Virus record (IMG/VR): IMGVR_UViG_3300028388_004772
Coordinates: 1 to 64,000 of that record
DNA from: a virus
Length of the DNA: 64,000 bases
Strand: one strand, 5' to 3'
This document shows positions 14,793 to 24,061 of the stretch, one piece after another. The notes beneath the pieces are model-generated. The model searched no databases. It was given only the letters and a program-made list of their open reading frames with translations, and was not told the origin of the DNA. The number at the start of each line of letters is the position of its first letter. Position 1 is the first letter of the stretch. The translations under genes were made by a program, and so were the position numbers.

Positions 14793-15602
14793 TCAACCTG
14801 CTATAAAAACTTCTGCAGTTTCGCCGGTCTGCAGAGAACCAACGATTATACTTTCACCCGAAATTGCCACTTTTGTAAAATAGCCGCTCTGTACAGGATT
14901 TGTTGCCTGAAGCTTCTTCTGTTGTGTCCAAGTTGAACCTGATCGAGTAAAAATATACGCTGCACCGGCGTCATCCACTGCTCCAGCTGGTGTTGTTAAC
15001 GCACCGACTACTACTACATCACCTTCTATTGCAGTGTTATATCCAAATCCATCCCCTGCTTGTATATCTGACGCCTGAATCTTCGCTTGTTGTGTCCAAG
15101 TTGAACCTGATCTTGTAAAAATATATACAATAGTATCACCATCTATTGCTACAGATCGAGATAATTCGCCTAAGCGATCCGATGACTCTTTGTCCGATGC
15201 CTGAATCTTTGCTTGTTGTGTCCAAGTAGAACCCGATCCGGTAAAAACGTATAGAGAGCCAGCATTAGAAGCACCAGTATCTTCATTTGGCGCGCTTACG
15301 ACAATGGTGTCCCCGTCTATTGCGACAGACTTTCCAAATTGATCACCTGCTTGTATATCTGACGCCTGAATCTTCGCTTGTTGTGTCCAAGTTGAACCTG
15401 ATCTTGTAAAAATATATGCAGCACCGGCACTTGATCCGCCAGTGTCTTCACCAGAAGCTCCTACAATAACGGTGTCGCCATCTATTGCAGCTGAAGTACC
15501 GAATTGATCACTTGCTTCTTTATCTGACGCCTGAATCTTCGCTTGTTGTGTCCAAGTTGAACCTGATCTTGTAAAAATATATACAGCACCAGCACTTGAC
15601 AT
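14793..15602 (-). pseudogene. C-terminal part of a frameshifted FG-GAP propeller adhesin
   Basis: This frame carries the FG-GAP blades 2 to 6 of an adhesin whose N-terminal part (15520-16263) is in another frame. The repeats read SAGAVYIFTRSGSTWTQQAK, then FG..VAIDGDT. One blade is broken internally: GDTIVYIFTRSG lacks the usual VGA...GAA strand, an in-frame deletion. Possible internal starts are a GTG at 15626 or the ATG at 15602 with GGGAG closely upstream, so a partial product could be made. The intact paralogue next door has seven blades, this one six or fewer. Sequencing error cannot be excluded for the frameshift, but the second deletion favours decay. Confidence 0.7.
15055..15585. repeat. 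Near-identical direct repeats encoding FG-GAP blades
   Basis: 15055-15126 and 15346-15417 are identical over 72 bases. A third copy at 15521-15585 matches 15065-15129 over 65 bases. They encode the SDIQAGD/FTRSGSTWTQQAK strands of successive blades. Such long identical repeats favour slippage and recombination, consistent with the deletion and frameshift seen here. Confidence 0.85.
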
Positions 15603-16263
15603 AAGCTCCCACGACAGCTGTGTCACCTTCTATTGCAACTGAAGTACCGAATTGATCACCATTCGTCCAATCCTCTGAAATAAGTGTTGCTTGCCGAGAA
15701 GTTAAAGACCAATCAGGGGCAAATGATAACTCAAATGTCTGAGCAGCTGAAACTGCAGTATTAATACCATCGGTTGTTCTAAATGTAATTGTGCCCGATT
15801 CAGTCGTTGCTGAATCTTCGCTGAACGGTGTAATCGTAAATACATTATCATCTTGACTAATAGTCGCGAGTCCATTAAAATTACTGTCGGCTGTTGCACT
15901 GAACGTAATTACCGTATCATCTGAATCTGTTGCTGTAATTGTAATTGTTGTCGGTGTTCCATCTGTGGCAAGTACAAAAGGCGTTGTTCCACCATCACTG
16001 TCCTGTACAGAAGATATCGCTGGCGACCTGTTAATCATTGCAACATAATACCAGCCAGATCCCTGCCAAAGGTATAGTCTATCATTTGAATTGACAAACG
16101 CTTTATCACCTGCTGTGTTTCCAGCATACGGCAGAAGACCTATCGAGTCATATATCCCAGTACGAGCTCCAATATCGCCGCCAACAACACCATCATCCGT
16201 TAGATCTCCGGATGCATTGATGTCTCGGGCTAGTTTACTGAAAAGTAGATTAGGTGTCGCCAT
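15520..16263 (-). pseudogene. N-terminal part of a frameshifted FG-GAP adhesin
   Basis: The first ~205 residues match the paralogue at 16278-17984: the start MATPNLLFSKLARDI, the module VYDSIGLLPYAGN/AFVNSNDRLYLWQGSGWY, the immunoglobulin/cadherin-like segment TITITATDSDDTVITFSATA, and the first blade DQFGTSVAIEGDTAVVGAY. After this point the frame runs into a non-homologous tail (VKCWCCIYFYKIRF) and stops. A one-base shift near 15603-15606 restores the SAGAVYIFTRSG frame. The N-terminal module would anchor the protein to the virion. It lies, unusually, between prohead genes 67 and 21. Confidence 0.75.
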
Positions 16264-16277
16264 GATAATACTCTAAC

Positions 16278-17984
16278 TTATGCCGTAAAAATATATGCTG
16301 CCCCCACGTTACTGGATTCTCCGGATGCACCAACAATAATAGTTTCTTCATCTATTCTTATTGTTTCACCAAAACGATCGCTCGCTTCGGCATCTGACGC
16401 AGTAAGTTTTGCTTGTTGAGTCCAAGTTGATCCAGAACCTGTAAAGACATATGCTGCGCCGGCTCCAGATAAACCGGATGGGTCAGCATTGCGCGCGGTG
16501 ACAACAATTACACCATCTCCAATGTCTATGGATTCACCAAAATTATCATCTGCAGCTGCATCATTTGCCTGAATCTTTGCTTGTTGTGTCCAAGTCGAAC
16601 CTGATCGAGTAAAAATATACGCTGCACCAGCATCTGTTGCGGTAGTGCTTTCTTCAATTGCTCCAATTACAACAGTATCACCCGATATTCCTAGTCCCCC
16701 AAAACCAAAATTATCATCTGCTTCGGCATCTGACGCAGTAAGTTTTGCTTGTTGAGTCCAAGTTGAACCCGATCTGGTAAAAATATATGCTGCGCCGGCA
16801 TTAGATAAACCGGATGGGTCGTGCAAATATGCTCCAACGCCAATTGTGTCACCTGATATTCCGATTGCGCTACCAAAGCGATCACCGCTTCCTATATCTG
16901 AACTTCTCAGTTTTGCCTGTTGAGTCCATGTAGAACCTCCGTCTGAAGTGACAAAGACATATACAGCTCCGAGCTCATTGTCTTGTCTCCAAGCACTAAC
17001 AACGACAGTGTCTCCTTCTATCGCGACGCCATATCCAAAAAACCCACTTACTGCTGGATCAGACGCACCAAGTTTTGCCTGCTCAGTCCAAGTTGAACCC
17101 GATCTGGTAAAAATATATGCTGCGCCGGAATTAATTACATTGGATGTATGGTGATCGCGTGATCCGACAACAACTGTATCACCTTCTATTGCAACACTAT
17201 AACCGAACATATCTTGAGACACACCATCAGATGGTGTAAGTTTTGCCTGCTGAGTCCAAGTTGAACCCGATCTAGTAAAAATATATGCTGCGCCGACATT
17301 AGTTACACCGGATGGGTCGTGCTGCCAGGCACCAACAATTGCAGTGTCTCCATCTATTGCAACACTACGTCCAAAAAAGTCGGTTTCAGCTCCATCATCA
17401 GCTTGGATCTTTGCTTGTTGTGAAACAGCGGTCCAATTCGGCGCAAATGACAACGTAAACGTATTGATATCGGTTGAAATATTAATACCATCAGTAGCAG
17501 TAAAGGTTACGGTACCTGATGTAGTAGTTGCTGAATCTTCGCTCAACGGTGTAACCGTAAATACCGATGCATCTTGACTAATCGTTGCGAGTCCATTAAA
17601 GTCGCTGTCGGCTGTTGCACTAAATGTAATAGGATCACCGTCAGAATCAGTTGCGGTTATGGTAATTGTAGTAACATTTCCTTCACTCGATAATTCAAAT
17701 GGTGTTGTTCCACCGTCACTATCTTGAACCGATAAAATTGATGGAGCTTGGTTTATCAATGCAATATTATACCAACCAGATCCTTGCCAGAGGTATAGTC
17801 TATTGTTAGAGTTAACAAAAGCCTCGTCTCCAATTTGATTTCCTTGATACGGTAAAAGCCCTATTGAGTCATATACTGTAACACTACCACCTAACTCACC
17901 GCCGACAACTCCATCGGCTGTTAGGTTGCCATTGGCATCAATATCCGTGGCTAATTTACTGAGAAACAGGGCTTTACTTGGCAT
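16278..17984 (-). CDS. FG-GAP seven-bladed propeller adhesin (intact head-locus copy)
   Basis: A 568-residue protein. Residues 1-90 form the shared virion-anchor module (VYDSIGLLPYQGN, AFVNSNNRLYLWQGSGWY). About 90-185 is a cadherin/Ig-like domain rich in DSD (TATDSDGDPITFSATADSD). About 190-568 holds seven FG-GAP repeats (AK-LxxSD...FG..VAI.GDT..VGA...GAAYIFTRSGSTWTQQ), the number needed for a closed integrin-alpha-type propeller. The last strand AAYIFTA would close the ring. It probably binds host surface sugars or proteins. It lies directly after gp67 and is over 90% identical in DNA, by eye, to part of the gene at 30696-32348. No signal peptide. Confidence 0.8.
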   Translation of the reverse strand: MPSKALFLSKLATDIDANGNLTADGVVGGELGGSVTVYDSIGLLPYQGNQIGDEAFVNSNNRLYLWQGSGWYNIALINQAPSILSVQDSDGGTTPFELSSEGNVTTITITATDSDGDPITFSATADSDFNGLATISQDASVFTVTPLSEDSATTTSGTVTFTATDGINISTDINTFTLSFAPNWTAVSQQAKIQADDGAETDFFGRSVAIDGDTAIVGAWQHDPSGVTNVGAAYIFTRSGSTWTQQAKLTPSDGVSQDMFGYSVAIEGDTVVVGSRDHHTSNVINSGAAYIFTRSGSTWTEQAKLGASDPAVSGFFGYGVAIEGDTVVVSAWRQDNELGAVYVFVTSDGGSTWTQQAKLRSSDIGSGDRFGSAIGISGDTIGVGAYLHDPSGLSNAGAAYIFTRSGSTWTQQAKLTASDAEADDNFGFGGLGISGDTVVIGAIEESTTATDAGAAYIFTRSGSTWTQQAKIQANDAAADDNFGESIDIGDGVIVVTARNADPSGLSGAGAAYVFTGSGSTWTQQAKLTASDAEASDRFGETIRIDEETIIVGASGESSNVGAAYIFTA

Positions 17985-17989
17985 CGAGA

Positions 17990-18247
17990 TTACTCTTCGT
18001 CTAATTCGTCGTCATCTGACCAATCAATTTCTTCATCATCCAATTCCAAATCTTCTTCGTCAAATTCTAAATCATCTTCTTCTTCTGGCTCTTCACCATT
18101 ATAGATCTGACCAGCAACAGCAATCTTCTCTTGCTCTAATGCATCTTGCATCTTTTGTCCAACCATGTCATTAAAGATCTCTGTTGCGGCTGTATAGTTC
18201 TGATCGAAAATAGATTGTACCAAATCTTCTGTGTTATGTTCACTCAT
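17990..18247 (-). CDS. 67: Prohead core protein gp67
   Basis: An 85-residue protein from the ATG at 18247, with AAGGAG upstream inside gp20. It matches T4 gp67 (80 aa): an N-terminal helix LVQSIFDQNYTAATEIFNDM, then the diagnostic LEQEKIAVAGQIYNGEEPEEED, and an extremely acidic tail (DDEEIDWSDDDELDEE). gp67 is part of the prohead core and is cut by gp21 into internal peptides. It directly follows gene 20, as in T4. Usually gene 68 or 21 comes next, but here two adhesin genes intervene. Confidence 0.88.
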   Translation of the reverse strand: MSEHNTEDLVQSIFDQNYTAATEIFNDMVGQKMQDALEQEKIAVAGQIYNGEEPEEEDDLEFDEEDLELDDEEIDWSDDDELDEE

Positions 18248-19742
18248 TGTCTTCTCCTTCGGGTGCTTGTTCACCTTCACCATTCATTTGATCTTGCATT
18301 CTTTCAATATCATCATCATTGAAATGTAATACATTCTTCATTACCCATTCCTTCGAGAAAAATTCACCGACATAGTTCTGAATCTGATCCAATGACTGTA
18401 ATTTTTCTCTGAGAATTTCTGCGTCTTTGAGTTCAGCAAAGTGATTGTCTTTGGTGAACTCAATTACTAAATCTGACTTCCATCCGTTCCAATCTTCTTC
18501 TGTAATAATTCCTTTGAGAATCAATTGCTTCTTGAGAATATTAAGGAATAGGTGTGAGAACCGACGACGAAGTCTATCAATAAACTTCTGAAACTTCAAT
18601 TCGTCTCTTGTAATCTCTGATGAACGACCTAACGAAAACTGAGCTTCTTGTTCGAGTCTATTAATAGGTACATTCAATGCACGATACATTTTCTTCTGAA
18701 AGTAAACAATATCGTCAATCTGTCCTAAGTTTTCTCCACCAGGTAGAGTTGAGATTTCTGTACCACGACCACCTTCCCTGCGTGGCAACCAGAAGTCTTC
18801 TAGTAACGACTGATGTTTTCTGTCGTCTCTAATTTGACCAGTCTTTGCATCATAGACAAGCTTATTTCTGTATCTTGCCATAATGTCTTTCATATATTGT
18901 TCAGCCTTACCCCGAGGTAAGTTACCAACATCAATATAGAAAATACGGCGTTCTGGAGCACGGGCCAAGCGATAGATGACAAGAGAATCTTCCATCATTC
19001 TCAATTGATTGATTGGCTTCATTGCTTTGTGTAGATACGATACAATCTTCTTGCGGTCTTCATTCAACAAGCCTGATGTCACATAAGAGACAGCATCTTC
19101 TGTCATCTTAACACCACCAGACTGTTGAGATCCAGGCTTCTCCTGGTAAATGAAATACTCATCAATGTTTTCGATTAACTTGGCACCGGTCTGTTGATCA
19201 GTCTTTGTTTTGATCTGTTTGACTTTTCGCATCTTAGATGCATCGATTGGACGAATCTCTTTGATACCTTGTTTGAGGTTACTTTCGTCCACTACTAGGT
19301 GATGGTATAATCTACCATCAACATACCATCTACGGAATATATCATGACCATAGTCCCCAAAGTCAAGCATCCCATAGATGTTATCGAATTCTTCTTTAAT
19401 TTGCTTTTTGATTGAGTCTGAGATATCAATATTATCCATATTAACATCAACAATCATATCTTGATCAGAAATTGTTACGGCTTCATTTACAATCTCTTCG
19501 ATAGCCATATCAACTTCAGGGTGCATCGCAAGTCCACGATACTGCATAATAAGTTGATGATTATCTTTTGAATCATCACCGTCAATATTTAAGTATTGTC
19601 CATAATGCATCCCGGATGCAGTAACATATCCTGCACCATCATCATCACGCGCAGGAACGATCGAGGGAGTCTTCTTAGGATCTTCTTCCTTAGCTCTCTT
19701 GATTTCAAAGCCAAATAATCTGAGGCCTCTATCTTCTGCCAT
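18240..19742 (-). CDS. 20: Portal vertex protein gp20
   Basis: A 500-residue protein (T4 gp20 is 524). It starts MAEDRGLRLFGFEIKRA and shows the conserved portal core QLIMQYRGLAMHPEVDMAIE, ERRIFYIDVGNLPRGKAEQY and LPGGENLGQIDDIVYF, the last used widely as a marine myovirus marker. Twelve copies form the DNA gate at one vertex, start head assembly and bind terminase. The stop codon overlaps the gp67 start region. The gene follows gp19 with a hairpin in between. Confidence 0.97.
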   Translation of the reverse strand: MAEDRGLRLFGFEIKRAKEEDPKKTPSIVPARDDDGAGYVTASGMHYGQYLNIDGDDSKDNHQLIMQYRGLAMHPEVDMAIEEIVNEAVTISDQDMIVDVNMDNIDISDSIKKQIKEEFDNIYGMLDFGDYGHDIFRRWYVDGRLYHHLVVDESNLKQGIKEIRPIDASKMRKVKQIKTKTDQQTGAKLIENIDEYFIYQEKPGSQQSGGVKMTEDAVSYVTSGLLNEDRKKIVSYLHKAMKPINQLRMMEDSLVIYRLARAPERRIFYIDVGNLPRGKAEQYMKDIMARYRNKLVYDAKTGQIRDDRKHQSLLEDFWLPRREGGRGTEISTLPGGENLGQIDDIVYFQKKMYRALNVPINRLEQEAQFSLGRSSEITRDELKFQKFIDRLRRRFSHLFLNILKKQLILKGIITEEDWNGWKSDLVIEFTKDNHFAELKDAEILREKLQSLDQIQNYVGEFFSKEWVMKNVLHFNDDDIERMQDQMNGEGEQAPEGEDNE

Positions 19743-19763
19743 TTTAATTCCTTAGGTAGAAAG

Positions 19764-19786
19764 AGGGACTAGAAAACCTAGTCCCT
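19764..19786 (-). terminator. Terminator-like hairpin after gene 19
   Basis: The minus strand gives AGGGACTAG-GTTTT-CTAGTCCCT, a perfect 9-bp stem, followed by CTTTCT; the flanking AGAAA/TTTCT can extend the stem past one bulged base. The T-run is weak, so it is probably a partial terminator that lowers gp20 expression relative to gp19. Confidence 0.65.
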
Positions 19787-19802
19787 TTCTATATGTTATA
19801 TA

Positions 19803-20339
19803 TTAGGTTGTTGTATTAGGCTCTTGTGAATCGAAGTACTGGTACTCGAAGGTAACAGTGAATCTTTCGATTTCATCAACTGAAGCGTAGCTTACATCAA
19901 TTGGTGATACTTCAGTTGGGAAAGCTCCCCTAAAAGTATACTTCTTAATAGCCTCACCTGAACGATCTAATTGTTCAACAAACAAGTCTGCTTCGTACAA
20001 AATTGGTGAAGTTAGACCTGTGTTGGCTGAATGAGCATTAATACCATTCATCCAACGCTCCATCGCATTACGTACATCAAAGTCTGTATCATTGATGATT
20101 GTAACAGTCCATGGTCCAAAGGTTCTATCGCCAGCCATTTTTAACTGACGACCTCTGAATGGTACAACAATCGTGCCCATAGTTGAACCAGGTAACTGAG
20201 CCGTTTCACAAAGGAAACTTGTCAACTCAGTATCACCACCTACATATCCTGGATAGTTGATCGTCGCCTTAAATAGATTAGGACGAGCGCCACCACCTCT
20301 CAGTTTTGACTTAAAGTCATCGACTCCTAAAACTGCCAT
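19803..20339 (-). CDS. 19: Tail tube protein gp19
   Basis: A 178-residue protein (T4 gp19 is 163). It contains the conserved N-terminal GGARPNLFKATINYP, the AQLPGSTMGTIVVPFRGRQLKMAGDR strand pair, TIINDTDFDVRNAMERW, and the end FPTEVSPIDVSYASVDEIERFTVTF. Hexameric rings stack to form the inner tail tube. It sits 11 bases after the sheath gene 18, as in T4 (17-18-19-20). The high expression needed is served by the tandem late promoters before gene 18. Confidence 0.95.
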   Translation of the reverse strand: MAVLGVDDFKSKLRGGGARPNLFKATINYPGYVGGDTELTSFLCETAQLPGSTMGTIVVPFRGRQLKMAGDRTFGPWTVTIINDTDFDVRNAMERWMNGINAHSANTGLTSPILYEADLFVEQLDRSGEAIKKYTFRGAFPTEVSPIDVSYASVDEIERFTVTFEYQYFDSQEPNTTT

Positions 20340-20350
20340 TTGTTATCTCC

Positions 20351-22072
20351 TTATACCGTGCCTACGACTTCTTCAAAGTCCACACCAGTTCTTACAGCTA
20401 CGAAGCTCAATGTTACGTAGTTGATTGAACGTGCTGGCTTGATAAAGATGTCAGCTTTAAATTCATTACGGTCAATAACAGCTGCTGTGTTATTTGTTTC
20501 GTCACAAACAACTCTAAAGTCCGTAATACCACGACGACCTTGTACTTCACGAAGTACTGGTTCGACAATGTTAACAAATTCAGCTCTAGTGAACTCATCG
20601 TTAAGTTCGAACAAAACTTGCTCTGCTGCTCTACCAATTGCTCTTTCAAGTACGAGGAACAATCTACGTACATTGATTCGATCAAATGCAGATACTCTTC
20701 CTAAGAATGTCTTATCTCCAAAGAGAAGAGCACCCTGACCAGGAATGTTTGCAATTGGGTTAACGCCTGCCTTATAGAGAGTATCTCTCTGACCCTTAGT
20801 TGGGCTGAATGCAAGACTTGTGATTCCTAACAATTGACCTCTACGAGAACCAGCTGGTGAGAACCAAGGTGCTCTGTTGAAATCAGTTGATGCCATGATA
20901 CCTGCTACAGTAGAAGATGCTGGAATTGTTCGATACTTGTCGTTATACTTATCGTATACTTTAATCGCGTTTCCATCAACAATCAGGTAAGAGGATCTAG
21001 TAAAGTTACTTACAGCACTAGTGATATTTGATACTTTTGTTGCATCACTGTTGGAAGTAAAGTTACTGATATTTGGCGATGTAACTACCACACAATCTTT
21101 TCTTGTTGACTGTGCTGTTGCAACAAGATCATTTACCAATGTTGTTTGTACGCTATTGGAATCCATATTACCAGCAATCAAGAAATCGACTTCTACTTGA
21201 TCTCTGTCTTCGTATAGATCCCATCCTGACAAGTAATCCCCTGTTGTTGGTGCAGTACCACTTGTACCACCAGTTAACACAATACGAACAGAAGCACTAT
21301 CTCCTGTTAAGCCATAGTCTGTGTTTAACGCGGCTAAAGAACTAAAGTTATCACCATAATCAGTAACTGTTCTTAGGAAAATATATTCAGATGTATTATT
21401 TACAACAGTCTGACCATAAACAGAAACGCCTTGAGAATTCTTAGCATCTGCAAGAATTGAAAGATTCGGAAATGTTTCAAGAACTGTTCCTCTAGTACCC
21501 GTTACTAAACCATCGCTGTCAACTACACTTAAATGAAATTCGTCATTTGATGATCCTTTAGCTGCAGCTGTAACTGATGTTCCTGGCGCAGCATCAAAAC
21601 TTGAAGCGCTTGGCCAACTCGTAAAATTACTATCAGAACCTGCAGCCAAAGTACGAACAACAACGCCATTTCCAAGTGCACTTGGATTTCTCCAATATAC
21701 TTGACCGGTTAAAGCTCCGCCGTCATCAGACCTATTAGTAAAATCGTCTAAATCCCTAATGTATGCTGCATTTGATGAATCAGCAGCATTTTTCGCTGTA
21801 TCCGTATCTACCACTCGAGTTACAAATAGCGATCCTGAATATCTTAAAAACTGAGCCGCTGTCAAAAAATCGATAGCTGTAGCGTCTGTTGGAGTGCCAA
21901 ACTGTTCTACGAGCTCTTGTTCATTAGCAACTAGTACTCTCTGCATTGGTGGGCCATCAGTAAACTGACCTACAAATGCGCCTGTAGTTGACTGGACGTT
22001 TGGTACGCCACCAGTCAAATCAATCTCCCTTACGACAACCGCAGGAGATTCTGAAGGTGCAAAAAGTGCCAT
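20351..22072 (-). CDS. 18: Tail sheath protein gp18
   Basis: A 573-residue sheath protein (T4 gp18 is 659). It starts with the family motif MALFAPSESPAVVVREIDLTGGV and VQSTTGAFVGQF, and carries the conserved C-terminal contractile core NPIANIPGQGALLFGDKTFL, RINVRRLFLVLERAI and INYVTLSFVAVRTG. The protein contracts to drive the tube through the cell envelope. The central 200 residues (AAPGTSVTAAAKGSSND...) are the variable outer domain. The leader has an AAGGAAAAGG ribosome site, a 12-base palindrome TATGATATCATA and two late promoters. Confidence 0.97.
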   Translation of the reverse strand: MALFAPSESPAVVVREIDLTGGVPNVQSTTGAFVGQFTDGPPMQRVLVANEQELVEQFGTPTDATAIDFLTAAQFLRYSGSLFVTRVVDTDTAKNAADSSNAAYIRDLDDFTNRSDDGGALTGQVYWRNPSALGNGVVVRTLAAGSDSNFTSWPSASSFDAAPGTSVTAAAKGSSNDEFHLSVVDSDGLVTGTRGTVLETFPNLSILADAKNSQGVSVYGQTVVNNTSEYIFLRTVTDYGDNFSSLAALNTDYGLTGDSASVRIVLTGGTSGTAPTTGDYLSGWDLYEDRDQVEVDFLIAGNMDSNSVQTTLVNDLVATAQSTRKDCVVVTSPNISNFTSNSDATKVSNITSAVSNFTRSSYLIVDGNAIKVYDKYNDKYRTIPASSTVAGIMASTDFNRAPWFSPAGSRRGQLLGITSLAFSPTKGQRDTLYKAGVNPIANIPGQGALLFGDKTFLGRVSAFDRINVRRLFLVLERAIGRAAEQVLFELNDEFTRAEFVNIVEPVLREVQGRRGITDFRVVCDETNNTAAVIDRNEFKADIFIKPARSINYVTLSFVAVRTGVDFEEVVGTV

Positions 22073-22132
22073 ATCCTTTTCCTTTCGTTAATTATATGAT
22101 ATCATAATACGGTTGAAGTTTCAAGTCACTAT

Positions 22133-22148
22133 TATTTATATATTTATA
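22133..22148 (-). promoter_or_regulatory. Tandem T4-type late promoters upstream of gene 18
   Basis: Two exact TATAAATA octamers stand back to back on the minus strand (22141-22148 and 22133-22140), 60-75 bases before the gp18 ATG and overlapping the gp17 stop. Doubling suits the very high need for sheath and tube proteins. Confidence 0.7.
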
Positions 22149-23742
22149 GATTTGGATCAATTTCTATCGCCCAAGGGACAGTTTTATCCTCCTCAATAGA
22201 TTGGATATGTTGAGATCCATCGTCAACAAATCCAAATGGCACCAGGTCGTCTTCGATCTCTTTCATTTTCTGTTCGAACATCATTTGCTTAAGGTTGATG
22301 TCTGTCATGTCTGCAAAGAATTGGGTTGAGACAAAATATCCAAACATTACCAGATTCATCATAAGGTCATCGTGATTTCCATCCGATGCCTCATATGATT
22401 GACCTTTGGCTTCAAATGTTGAGATTTCGAGAATAGTGTTCTCATCGTGAACAGTTATTTTATTGTTCTCGAGAATGTCTTTGATTGCAGAACACCCAAG
22501 TCGTTTGACCCTACGATTCATTTCAATACCAAGACCTGAAGACTTCACTGTAGACGTAACGTGCATGTTTTCATATTCAAGCTCGTGATATAGTCCGTTA
22601 CAAACCACACCACCTTGATCATTTGACTCAATAACAATATAAGCGTTGTTATAGACTTTTGCATACTTATATATAATGTTAGGGTAGAGTATGGGCGAGA
22701 TAGTGTTATTGCGATACACAGCAACCTGTTCAAACGGGCGAACGCTAATATCGATCAAATTAAAAGTAGAATAGTCTTGACCTCTACCCTTACTTACATC
22801 TACGGTCATGATGTATTCATGATCCTTGATTGGTTCATTATAAATTAGAAGATCCCCGTTCTCAAGAACACGAGAAGGATTTTTTGCCCTCAGACCCATC
22901 AATGTTTCTGAATTGATCAGGGTATCTCCGGTTCCAAAAAATGTATTACCAAACTCTTGGTCAAACTGAAGTTGAGACGTGTTTGCAATTGTTTGCTTTT
23001 TCCAAGCTTCATCTCGTCCGGGAACGTCCCACCAATCAACTCTGAATGGTTTGAATTCATTCGTTCCTTGTACTGCACCTTCCCAAATTTTATGAAAGAT
23101 GTTACCAATACCATTTGCTGTAGATGTAATAATAATCTTGGTATCTTTACCAGATGAAACAACAGGATAGGTTGATGTATAGAATTCTGCTGCACGTTCT
23201 ACGAATGCAAACTCATCGAGATACAGAAGGTTGACAGACATACCACGAATAGAGGAACCTGATGTGGCTGCAGCAATGATTCGCGAATTGTTAGAAAATT
23301 CAATTGATCCTTTGTTCAAGGCCTTACACCCAGGTTGTAGGAAGAACGGAATATTTTCTAGCATTAATGTGACCCGAGCAAGCATCTCTCTTGCTGTAGC
23401 CCCTTTGTTAGCCATTACTGCAATTGTTTTCTCAGAATTAAATAAAGCAAACCATAGAAGGTAAGCACAAGCAGAAATTGATTTACCAGACTGTCGGCAG
23501 GCAAGGACGATGTTGAATCGATTGTCGTTAAAATGATCAAACATGTTCTTTTGATATTCGTACAACTCAAAAGACACTAGGCCTTTATCGAGTGCAATCA
23601 CTTTAACATATTTTTCACAAAAGTAAACTGGATTTTTCATGCACTTGGCATATTCTAAAACAAGATCCTGGGTCCATTCTTCTTGAACCCCATCTCGTTT
23701 TACATTTGGATTACCAAGATACGACTCATTCTTTGGAATCAT
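22144..23742 (-). CDS. 17: Terminase large subunit gp17
   Basis: A 532-residue packaging motor (T4 gp17 is 610). ATPase motifs: Walker A CRQSGKS (about residues 82-88), Walker B LLYLDEFAFVE, and the coupling motif ITSTANG. The nuclease domain shows YIMTVDVSKGRGQDYS, VIESNDQGG and the later Asp-rich DGNHDDLMMN. It cuts concatemeric DNA and pumps it through the portal. The ATG at 23742 is preferred; a TTG two codons earlier is possible. It overlaps the gp16 stop by 17 bases. Confidence 0.96.
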   Translation of the reverse strand: MIPKNESYLGNPNVKRDGVQEEWTQDLVLEYAKCMKNPVYFCEKYVKVIALDKGLVSFELYEYQKNMFDHFNDNRFNIVLACRQSGKSISACAYLLWFALFNSEKTIAVMANKGATAREMLARVTLMLENIPFFLQPGCKALNKGSIEFSNNSRIIAAATSGSSIRGMSVNLLYLDEFAFVERAAEFYTSTYPVVSSGKDTKIIITSTANGIGNIFHKIWEGAVQGTNEFKPFRVDWWDVPGRDEAWKKQTIANTSQLQFDQEFGNTFFGTGDTLINSETLMGLRAKNPSRVLENGDLLIYNEPIKDHEYIMTVDVSKGRGQDYSTFNLIDISVRPFEQVAVYRNNTISPILYPNIIYKYAKVYNNAYIVIESNDQGGVVCNGLYHELEYENMHVTSTVKSSGLGIEMNRRVKRLGCSAIKDILENNKITVHDENTILEISTFEAKGQSYEASDGNHDDLMMNLVMFGYFVSTQFFADMTDINLKQMMFEQKMKEIEDDLVPFGFVDDGSQHIQSIEEDKTVPWAIEIDPNL

Positions 23743-24061
23743 GTTCAATCACGTTTTCATTCTGTAGCATTTTCTGAAGATCAGCTGTTGATCCAACAAA
23801 GAAATTATTCTGTTGATTTTCAACTTGCTTTGGTTGTTGAGTGATCTCTTTATTCTTTTTATTGAGATCCATCAGCTTATCATTAACGTCAGACAAATTC
23901 TTAATCATATTAGAAAGAACTTCATAGGCACGTGGATGCTCTGACTCACGAGCAACATGAATCATATCTTCCATAGCCTCACGACCTTTCTCCAAGAGAT
24001 CATAATATGTTTCTCTCGAATAATCGTAATCACTTTTTACATTATCTTTATCGTCTTTCAT
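23726..24061 (-). CDS. 16: Terminase small subunit gp16
   Basis: A 111-residue helical protein (T4 gp16 is 164). It follows gp15 with a TAATG overlap and runs into gp17. The central helices YYDLLEKGREAMEDMIHVA and RAYEVLSNMIKNLSDVNDKLMDL form the oligomerisation coiled coil, and a Gln/Asn-rich linker (QQPKQVENQQNNFF) precedes the gp17-contacting C-terminus. It regulates the motor and starts packaging. It is shorter than in T4 at the N-terminus, as I recall for cyanophages and pelagiphages. Confidence 0.88.
   Translation of the reverse strand: MKDDKDNVKSDYDYSRETYYDLLEKGREAMEDMIHVARESEHPRAYEVLSNMIKNLSDVNDKLMDLNKKNKEITQQPKQVENQQNNFFVGSTADLQKMLQNENVIEHDSKE

Noticed and set aside
15055-15585. Repeats as a CRISPR array
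   Set aside because: The repeats code for protein blades in frame, differ in spacing, and no cas genes are present.
15595-15626. Programmed ribosomal frameshift in the broken adhesin
   Set aside because: No slippery heptamer or downstream structure is visible, and a second deletion in the same gene points to damage rather than recoding.
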